A DNA stretch of 64,000 nucleotides from Hyposmocoma kahamanoa. Its lineage: Eukaryota > Arthropoda > Insecta > Lepidoptera > Cosmopterigidae. Below the pieces are notes generated by a model that worked only from the letters and a program-made list of their open reading frames with translations, was not told the DNA's origin and did no database searches. Below are positions 10,926 through 22,100 of the stretch, piece by piece; position 1 is the stretch's first letter; the number at the start of each line of letters is the position of its first letter. The position numbers and the translations under genes were made by a program. The stretch covers positions 2,611,815-2,675,814 of the forward strand of contig NW_020655294.1 of NCBI RefSeq assembly GCF_003589595.1, read 5' to 3'.

Positions 10926-13900
10926 CTGTACACAAGTAAATAAAACTGAGGTGAAAATACAGTAAAATATTAGAGATATTAAATATTATAGTATATTATG
11001 AGAATGTTCTACATTACGACAAGTGACTAGGTTAATTTCAGAGTTTAATTTTACCTGGATTTCTAGTCCGGTATTTAGAGTACAGCGACTTCTCTAGACC
11101 TATATTAATAAACAGCTCCTAACTCTTCTAACTCTTATCGGAGTTACATGCGCCTGATGGTTAGCTACAGGCCTGTCCATAAAAGTTCCAGTGTCACTCA
11201 GAGCTTTAAATCGCAAAGATCTGTCCTGTCCATGCGCCCGTCACCCTGAGACATAAATTGACAAGTCCCACCCTTACATTCAAAATACTGGGTAATTCAC
11301 TGATAAGGATTATTAAGCTAAGTGAAGGGTTCACGAAGAATCCGCCCCGCACCATATAGCATCCCTTTCTTGTACGTCTATCCTAGACGAGTACCTTATG
11401 GTGATTGGCCAATCCTTTCGCCACGATTGCAAGTAATACGATATGAAGAAGACTTAAGTGAATCTTAATATCTATCCTGCTCTTGAAATCAACTTATTAA
11501 TGCGTGTCTTACGTAGTTTGAGACTAAGTAAGACGTGCATTAATCTTACCTTCTCATGCAACAAGTCCAATGCCAGCTGTAGCCCGACAGCCTTCATGTC
11601 CGTCCGCTGCAGCGCACTCGTGATGTACATGTGCATCTCTAGGAACCTCTCCAGGTCCCCTCCTAGTTCTGCCTGCTCGATCTCCAGCTGGGACAGAAGA
11701 GAGACGAACCACTCGAACGAGCGCTGCTCCCGGTTTATCCAGAAGAAATCAACCTGAAATACAATGTTGTAGAATGTGGACAGTAATAAAGAATTCTATG
11801 AACTGCACGACTTTCTGTTTCTAGAAATTATCTTATAACCGCTTAAAGACATCTTCTTCGTTGATGCTGAAGCTGAAATGCTGAACGCGTAATGACGTCA
11901 TTCGCGAATTTACGTTGTATTATAACCACGTAGCGCGACTTTTTGAACGTATCCTGAGTGAGCTTACACTGAATTGACAATCTGACTTGGTCCTTTTCAG
12001 TGGCTGCTGTGTGCCGTATTGTGAGCGCTTAAGTGTCCCAAAAAGAAGGTCACGAGCCAAATAGATATCAGATACATCACAACTCGCCTTCTTCAAACTC
12101 ATCCCATGCTGCGGTAGACTACTAGCCCAAGTGTGACTACACTTCGGGCAGACGTTCCTGGTGCTCCAGTATCGGTACATTATGGACTGCAAGATCGAGG
12201 CGAACGGCGTGACACCGATGCCGGCGGCTATTAACGCCGCGTGCTGTGCGCGGAAGATGTGCGATGAGGCCGCGCCGTACGGACCGTCTAGGAAGATCTG
12301 TTGACATGAAACACGCGTCGGGATTAGGGTTCCTGAAGTTAAAGGAAAGAGAAACAAACTTTTTTAAATTTGATTCCAATCTGTGTTTCGTAATAACCTC
12401 TGTCTCCAGACTCTTCTACAAGATGCTCATGATTATATTATATGGTTATATGGTTTCTTATTCCTAATTGGGGACAAAAATTAATTGGTTTTAATATCTT
12501 CTGTTTTTAGTAACATATAAGATAAACAGACATTTATGAAAAAATTTATAGCATAGAAATTAAAATAGTTATTGTCGCTAACGCGTACACATTGAATGTT
12601 TAGTCTATACTAAACATTCAATGTGGACGCCAACGCTAGTGTCGAGTTTCAGCTTTTATCATTGGTATACTTTCTGAGCTACTTCGTAAATTATCGTGTA
12701 GTCATTGTAATCATAATTCTTTTTAAAGAATAAAAGGAAAATTTTCTTTTATTCTTCAAAATTTATACATTTATACATTTTTGGGCAGGCAGCCCTATAT
12801 TATACTGGTAAGTACATCAGAGTTACAAAGTCTTACCTCCAAAGGTTTCCCCACAGGGTAATTTGCGAACGACGAATCTGCAACGGAAGATTCCGAAGGG
12901 CTGATGATATTGAACGTTGGTCGCTCGATCTGATTCTCCACATCTTTGTCCGGCGATAAACTCTTAGAGAGACGTCTTCGAGCTGGAATGGATTTGTTGA
13001 CAATCTGATAACGTACTTGCTGTATACTAAGCAAAAAGCTTATTTAACTAAACAAATAAGGCTGCCACGACAAAACACACAGCTACAAGAAGGAACTGAG
13101 ACCGCCATTTATGTCCAATCGCAAGTTTAGATTTACCTTCATTTTTAATAATAATTAATTTATAACTTTATCGTACTATTCCCTTTTTTTTTAATTCACA
13201 GTGTACGAATTAATCTACATTCAAGTAATTTTGATCGCAGGTGCTTCTTTGAGGATATAAATATATGTCTTACCGATGGTCAAAATGCTTTCGTTGCTTC
13301 TTCGACGTTCGCAGTTTTCCATGCTGGGCGTCTTAAAGGCGATGATAGTTGGTTTGGTCCTCATGTACCTGAAGCTGTGAGCGAGCGATTTATTTTGTGG
13401 ACTTTTGTAGGCCAATCCGAGGGCTTTGAGGTGAGCGCGACGCATCTCGCATTGGTCGAAACTGTTCTCCGACTCCGAGCGCATGTAGTCGCGGAGAGCC
13501 ATCAACCGCTGTTTCTTCTTCAAGTTGTTGTGGACATCCGGCATGGAGCGAGACTTCTCTAGCAGACGAAGAGGGGAAAATGGTGCCAAAAGAGCTGCAT
13601 TGCGCACGCGGGGAGAGGGTGATATCGCTTTAAACTCCTTTTCCTCTTCAATGCTAAAGGCTTCATTAGCAAATGCTACTGGGGAAAAATCGACGGAGCG
13701 TTTTTTAGCGTTACCGGTTGATCCTTTGCGTCTGCTTTTGTTGCTCTGATTTGAGCTGGTGCGAGCTACGATTTCATGACCGTTCTCCCCGCTTTGATGT
13801 GGTGTCACCTCGCCGGCATGTAACCTTGCTTGTTGTGCTTCAAAGTACGCGTACAGTCGATTTGTCCATTCGCCTACGCCGCGGATGTGCAGCCACAGGT

Positions 13901-16900
13901 AATCTTCCTGGTCAGGAGCGCTGCTAATAGTGAACGGATGCCACTCGTAAGTCGCGATAGCAGGAATATTAACGAACACGTAATCGCCGGCGTGGTAGTC
14001 AAACAGAGGCGGCCGTTTAATGACCAGGTGTGTCACGCGAGATGGCAGCAGAATCCCTGACGAGATGTACGTTTTGCCGCGCTCTGATCTCATCCAAGCA
14101 AGACGTAAGATCCTCTCGGCGATGTAAATGGATCCGGGCAGCACGAACCACTTCCAGAAGTTGGGCGCATGGAAAATCAACAGTAACCAAAACGGCACGT
14201 ATAGGAGATGAGTCCAGTAGAATACCTGCAACGATGTGATGGATAAATATCTGAACTACAGTAGTTTAAATAATGATGCTCTAATGACTGCACGCTACAT
14301 TGAAAACCACTTGTTCATGAGTCAGTTTCATAAACAGAGAACACCGCAGAGTAATAATATAGTTTAATAGGTTTTTACCTCAAAGCTCCCTCCTCTCCTG
14401 ATAAAAGGCTGACTGCACACATACATAACCAGGAGAATGACCACCAGCGCCACGCCAGTCGGGTTGGCACAGCCCCCCACCAATCCAAACAGCCCCGGTC
14501 GCTCTGTTAGTAACCACTCGTAGATCGTGTAGTTGTTCTTGTTAATTTCTGGGTCATTGACTACTATTATACCTGTGAAAATAATTAAGAAGTTAATAAA
14601 AAGAAAGTTTTAGACTATCCGTACAGATTGGATTACTTAAATGTATAGTATAAGGTAAGTTATAGTATTGCATTTATTATAAATGTGTTTGGCAGAATTG
14701 TTTAAAAGCGAAAAAATATTTTTTGGAACAAAATTGATATTAACATTAGTTTTCATCAGAAAAGTAACTCCGGGAATCAAAACAATTGCTAACAAGTATA
14801 TTAAAGTGCATCTCTATTAACGCAAATATCCATAGCCACTCTTCATTAGGTCGTCTGTCCATTAATTCGTAATAAACTCACAAAAGTTGCACAAGTGCAT
14901 GGCAGTGTGCAACACGCTGTACCCGACGACCATGACGCCCGTCAGCTTGTGCAGGTAGATGTGGTGGTCGAGCGGCAGCACCGAGCTGAGGCCGCGCACG
15001 CGCAGTTGCGTGATGCACGAGCGCAGCATCAGCACCAGCACCCAGGCGCAGTTGAAGTTCAGGCACTGGCCTGGACGACACAGAAGCGCGAGTGTCGTCA
15101 CTCGGCTGATAAGTGCAACATAGCTATTTTGCTCAAGACGAGGCTCAAGTCAAATCTTAATTAGGCCTAAATCACTGGAATTCGACGCGGATTCTCGATT
15201 TTATCTATCTGACTTGAATTTTAACATAGGTGAAAACTTTCAGATTACCTCAAAGTGTCTTCAAATGGTTCGTAAAGAAAAGACGGAGTTTAAACGCGAT
15301 GAGAGTTTAAACTACGTATAACTAGTCTTCACATATATTTACAGAGGAATAAAGTGTAGAGTTGATAAAATAGTCAAACATTTGTACCAAATATCATAGT
15401 TAAACCATTCACTTACCACAAGCTCTAGCCAATATAACGAATCCATTGTAGTTCCTATACTCAATACATCTCGCGACGAACAAACCGATGTTGACGAGGA
15501 AGAATAGCAACAGATAGATAACAAAGACGTAGTTGTTCCTGAAGTAGGGCAAGGAGAGCTGATAGGGCTTCAGCTTAGAGAGTTTGTGGACGAATGAGGT
15601 GGGCTCAGGGTCTGGCTTCGGGGGGACCAGCCACCGGTCTATACTGTGGGGAAAAAAGAAAATTTGAAATTGTTTTAAGCATGGCCTTTGGGACAATGTA
15701 TCATTGACTTTATTCGTTGTATTGTTCACAACATTGTACCTACCAATAAATGGACATAGTTATACAAACAAGAACCAACCCACTCCTCGAGTGAAATTGA
15801 GTTATGTATTTAGGTAGAATACCAGACGTGTCCTTTACCCGCTCACAAAAGATCCTAGCAATATACCAAGCCAAAACGGAGAAAATAAAAGTCTTTCAGG
15901 CTACCAACCCTAAATAAGTAACTTTTTAACAGCTAAAAAGAACCATGCTGATTAACTTCCTATAATGTATTTTTTAAATATGCTAAATGGATCCATGTCA
16001 CATATACTGAAGTACTGTAGACCTTTAGCTTTTTTATTACGAAAACATACAAACATACATAATGTTTTCTATTTATTGCTATATTACATAATAGTTTCCC
16101 TGTGTCATGCTCAATGCTACACATAACTAACGTTGTTTGTCTCAAATAACTTACCTATTTATTTCTTCACACTGTTTTTACAAAAATCTAATTATCTCGA
16201 AAGTGACATTTTGTGGGTTGGTTTTAGTTTGCATAACTATGTCCAAATGTCGATCGTACAGCATAAATAAACTTAACTTGGACGCCACTTTCTGCTATTA
16301 TTACCAAGCATACTAGAGATTTGATTCTGAGTCACAACTATAAAAAATCATTCAGAAAAGTAAAATACATTGGTCAACATTAGTTTTAACGATATTCTTC
16401 CAAAAAAGAGCTGTGAGGTGTTCATATTTACTAAAAACTATCTTCATTAAACCTAATGTTCATTAACAGAAACTGGAACCCACTTCTTTAATTGACGTTA
16501 CCTAATAGACAAATTTTCAAGTAACCCTCCATGGTTATTTAACTGAGTCTTCAAAGCCTCATAAGTGATAGCTCCTCTTCGCTCCGTGTCAGCGTCTTCG
16601 AACATTGCCCCAGTCAGTTCCAAGAGCTGGTCATCGCTGAACTGCATGCCGTTTTCTTCCATGCATGCTCGCATCACATGCTGAAGTTCACGGTGTTGGA
16701 TTAAACCGTCCCCTAAAAATCACGTACACTTTAGTTAGTTAGTTTAGTTAGTTAGTTGGTCTTTCAAACTGTCGTCTTGCCTGCCCGTGTTGAAATGATG
16801 TAAAAAATATCATTTCAAATACTTTCCCAAAATCATAATTGTTACAAAAATTAAAATATAGACGGTTTTAAAGGCAATGTTACAGATTAAGTATACTTCG

Positions 16901-19071
16901 GTAAATATTTCATACCTATGCATTATCCGTTGGTAAGACTTGGGTCGGCCGGCACGAGCATAAATTTCCTCGCTTGCGAGGCCCATTATGTTTATTTAAG
17001 CAAGTTGTATTTGGCCTAAGCCTGTCGCTTCGCGATCACTGTCCAACTTATAACAGCAGTGGACTAAATTATGGAAAGAAATATGGTGGAGGATGGGCTA
17101 CTGGTAAATCATCCCACAGCATGTCCGTAGTATTATAGAGTAAGACTCACCATCTAAATCGTAAACTTTAAAGAGAAACCGGAGCTTATCATCGGGCGTC
17201 TGACCAGCAAATCTGTGGACGGCAGCGATGAACTCCTGCAGCGAGATAGTCCCGGAGTCATCTTCGTCGAAGATCTGGAATACGCGCTCTGTGAAGAACG
17301 GCTGGGGAAAAATAAAAAGTTTAAAAGGATTCCAGATATGGCGATAAACGATGTGTTAGGAGAGGTCAGGTTAGTCAAACATTTTTTTTTGCTTCTGACT
17401 GAATGTTCGCGGAATAAACTGGTGTGATACGGAAATACTGTTATGAGAGAACTCTGAGCTTGTTATTAAACGATATTTATGCCATATTCCCCATTATCAG
17501 AAATAGTGGAATTTCTATAAGCTCATGTGGACAAATGTCAACTGATGGTTGGCAGTGTTTGGTTTCGAAAACTATTAAAATAAACTAGCATTTTGTTGTA
17601 TACACGTAGGTGGTTATTAGTTATTTGCATACTTAAATTAAAATGGTTTCTTTTGTCATTTATAGCCGACTTCAAAAAATGGAGGAGGTTCTCAATTCGA
17701 CTTCATTTTGTATGTATGTCACGTGATTACTCGACTTGTGAACCGATTCAGATGACTCTTCTTTTGGTTGGAAAGGGGGTACCTCAGTATTGGTCCCATT
17801 TGAATTTTAAGAAAATATTCCACCTCTAAGGGTGGTAAACTAGGGGATGAATCCGGTTTCACACCTTTTCCAGTAACCGGTCTCAATAAAACTTGGCAAA
17901 TAGATGTAATTCCACGAACTTTTGAGACCGGTTTTTTTTTTTTCAGTACTCTGTACTGAGATTATTGCATGAGGTGTTTATCTGTAATTAGCTTTGCATT
18001 AAAATTAAAACCACAACTTAATGTACCTAGTACATAAGTCGCAATATAATAGTTATTGGTAAACCAAATAAAAAAATGTTAACTAATAAAGTCCAAAATA
18101 ACAAAAGGAAGCCTTGGAATTTGAAAAGATTTATGAAATTAATAAAACCAAGTTTTATTTTGAAAAGGAAGGCAAATGATACGACGTCGTACTTACATTC
18201 TTAGACACAACAATTCTCTGGAATTGTTCTCTTGTGATCTCTTGCTGGTCTCCCACTGTTCGCTTGAACAGATCCTCCAGCCAGTCCACGCTGTGCCGGT
18301 CGAAGCCAGCACGGGACCTGGACAGCATTAAGAGAAATCATTACCCTGATATATATTACAATAGCTTTTTTAAATCACGAATTCCTTCTACTGTTTTTCG
18401 AAGATGATTCTTTTCTCCAAATTTTTAATACGATTAGGGATGTGATTATAATATAACATAAAATATTCTTATTAACATTGAAAATAGAGAGCATGGAAAT
18501 AATTTTAAGCCAGAAAAAGGGAGTTTTATGTTTATTTTGATAACAATTAATATAATTAATTTTAATTGAGTGTATATTTTTTTAACGAATTTTCGTGTTT
18601 CTCAAATGTATTAGCACGTTGGACTAATAAAGTACCGAGTTATATAAGGTAAGGCTTACATAAATCCGTTTGATCTTTGTTGGTTAATATTCTTAGATAT
18701 TTGTTCTGATGGACAAAAATTTCTTGGTAATTACAGCAATTCCCCCACAGTGCAATCCCATAGTCCAGTCGTGAATGGGTAAATGCATAATAAGCTGAGA
18801 GAGCCGTTTTTTTTTTGGTTATTAACACGCTTTAATTGTCTAAGAGCATGTATGAAGACAAACAAAAAAAACTGCCTCGGTGGCCGAACGGTTACCACGC
18901 CGGACTGTCACGCAGAGGTCCCAGGTTCGATTCCCGGGCCGGGAGAAATATTTGTATGACCTACATTTATTTCTCTCGTGAGTTTGGGTGTCATTTGTGG
19001 TTGTGTATGTGTGTGTCCATGGCACCCGCGACACAGGGTTTCCCTAGTGCGGGGCTATGTTGAGTGTGTGC

Positions 19072-19106
<35 letters not shown>

Positions 19107-22100
19107 ACAATTCGAAAGGTTTTGAGTACAGAGTTTCCAATTAAATAGCGTGTTTGTATTGATACCCTAATGATTGATATTCCTTTAAAGCTTTAAATCG
19201 CAAAGATCTTATAGGGCACTGCCACTGCGCCCGTCACCTTGAGACGTAAGTTGACAAGTCACATGTGCCTGTAGTTTCAGTAGCACCCTTTTGTTTTGAC
19301 ACAGCTCTCATTACCGCTTGGCGGTAGAAATAGGTAAGGTAGCAGTACTTCCCTTGACGAACTCTTTTACAAGGAGTTCCAATAACTTTAGCCAGATGCT
19401 CTGTGTGCTACCGAAAAGTATTTATGAACACTACTACGTCACCAAATTCGCTCGCTAGAAAACTGCTTATTCTAGCTTGTAAGAACACTTTATACAAAAG
19501 TAATATATATGTATGTACGTGTTTTGTTTGTGTTTGTATGTAGTACTTATTTACCTACTACTAGTGATGGTGGAGAGAAACTCCATGACCTCGTCGGCCG
19601 TCGCAAATCCGTCGCCGTCTTTGTCCACCAGTCGGAACAGCTTATTTGTGACCTGAAATTTTCAACATAATGTCTGTAGTACATCGTCTGCACGTGTCGT
19701 CTCCCTAACTAGTCGTCGTAACCATTCAGCAGTAGGAAAATTTTCAGGGCATTTTATTTCAGCACTGGCACATTTCGGTCTCGTTCTATCAGTGCCTTAT
19801 ATTACATACAAAAAGGGTAGACTTATGATGATTAATGGAGAATGAACGCTATTCAAAGCTGAGAAAGATAGTACATACTATTCAGTTTACGACAAAAACG
19901 CCAGTTAGTGAACAGAGAGAAAATATAGCCAACATAATTTGCACCTCGGGCGAAACACAGACTGAACCGCAAAAAAATGTGATGTCAAATCGTTTAAAAA
20001 TTCCAATTTATGGAAAACCAAGCACATATTAGGCATTCCTCCGTTTATCCATTTAAAAAGTCTTCAAATGTGCTCAGTAGCTTTAAACACTCAATCTTTT
20101 ATTTTCTGTAAATTTTACAAATGTAAGATTGGTCAATGTTTAACCGTGGGTACGAATTCTAGGATTTTGTACAGATTTCAGATTCCTTCAAACTGGTGTA
20201 ATGTTTACAAATGTTGTGTTACAATTCGGTAACGTGAAATGGTGCATTGATCAGGTTGTACTTTATAATTGTTTTTGAATTATTATGTGAGATGGCTGTT
20301 TCTGTTATTTCTGTATCTTAGTAACGGTAACTGACTTTTTCAAAATCAGTTACCGTTAAATTTGTTGCTTGATTTATATCAAAATGGCGTGGATTTGTTT
20401 TTCTTATTGGTTAGCCGTAACCGTAGGGCCTGTAAAGAGTCTGAAACGTCGGTTTGTTGGCAAAAAATTTGGCATTGTTTCATTTCCAGTGTGTAGCAAT
20501 CGAGAAAACCTAAGAACTTGACTATTTTTAACAGTACTTTGGCTTTCTTTTATCTGATTATGTACTTCTTTTGTTACTTCTACATTAACATAGCTGTCAA
20601 ATTTTGAGCCCATTATTACCCAGAAATAATAAGTAGCCATTCATATTCAAATTCAAAATAATCTTTATTTCATAGATAAGCATTAGTACACTTGAAATCG
20701 TCACAATGGTTAAACTCTACCGCTCATTCGTAAGGCAGATTCCCCTGAGAAGAATGAGCAAGAAACTCTAGTTGCTCTTTGTAAATAACATTTACAATAT
20801 TTTTTTTTATTTGAAACATCAGAGATCGAGACTACCTCCATGAGCTAAACGGGTTACTACCACGGATTTTTGTCATCCACGTACGCAGAAGTTGTTTAAT
20901 AACCTTTAGTATAAAGTTTTTGTTTCGCTATAGTTTTAAACCTCGTGAAAGGCAAATTTTGTATATCAACCGGAATCTTGTTATAGACGCGTATACTTTG
21001 CCCCTTAAATGATTTTTTGACTTTGTGAAGACGACTATCAAGAACAGCTAGTTTATTTTTATTCCTCGTATTAATGTTATGTCTGTCACTATTTTTCATA
21101 AAGGAATTACTATTCCTTTTAACATAAATTACATTTTCATAAATGTACTGTGAGGCTAGTGTAAGAATGTTAATTTCCTTAAACTTACCTATCTCTCAAA
21201 GATACTCTGGGGCCCAGATTGTAAATTGCCCTAACCGCACGTTTCTGCAGGCCCAAGATTTTATTGATATCGGCGGCATTACCCCAAAGCAAAATGCCGT
21301 GCTGCATTGAAACACACGTCAAAGTGTAAAGTGTTGTAGAACTTTTGGAGCTCTGACTAAATTTATAACTTACCACTTTATTCTGCAGTATGTGCTGGAA
21401 GATGTCAAGTGTGATGACCCCGCTGCCACAAAGGACGTACGCCACGCTCTCCACCTGTTCCACGAAATCGATTTGCTTGTCGTCTCTGTTGACATAACAA
21501 TAAACAAGAATAAAATACAAATAAAAAATGCTGAGATAGATACTACATCACACCTGCTAAGATCACAGACCTCCCAGGACTTGAAGTTGAGTGAACCTCT
21601 AGAGTAGGGCGTCCAACCTATCGCCTATCATCTTAAGAATTTTGTTTGAATTCCCCCGCAATTTGGGCAGACAGGGCAATTGGTATATCAAGAAACGTAC
21701 AAAAAGTACTAGGGTTTTTTTGTCGTAAATCTATGTAATTTTGAAACGAAACGGGACTGGAACAAAAAGGGTGTAGTTTTTTGTTTTGTTTGTTGAGGTT
21801 TGTTGCCTCTTAATAAGTTACAAGTTCAGATGTGTCACTACTAAAATTTAATATTAGTATTAAATATTTTAATATTATGATTAATAGAGGCGGTAACCTA
21901 ATGAAAAGTTAACGGTTTGGGTTCCTGCAGCGACGTTTTGGTACACGGCACCAAACGTACTACCAGTACCAAACGGCATTCATCGACAAAATTCTAAAAC
22001 CTCTCCTTAAAGGACCCCCGTGTCCAACAGTGGGACGGCTACTTAGTAATAATAACGCGCACACTCATAGCCCCACTCTAGGGAAACCCTGCGTCGCGGG

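Noticed and set aside
11920..12087. Extension of Nox5 exon l through the open frame below 12088
   Set aside because: The frame stays open, but the next conserved block (VDFFWINRE) starts in phase only if the exon ends at the GC donor; the extra residues have no NOX counterpart.
13377..14239. Plus-strand open frames opposite the large Nox5 exon
   Set aside because: They are antisense shadows of a strongly supported exon with catalytic motifs.
18872..18945. tRNA gene at the head of the SINE-B copies
   Set aside because: The same 70 bases recur about ten times, always attached to the same non-tRNA body; this is a tRNA-derived SINE, not a gene.
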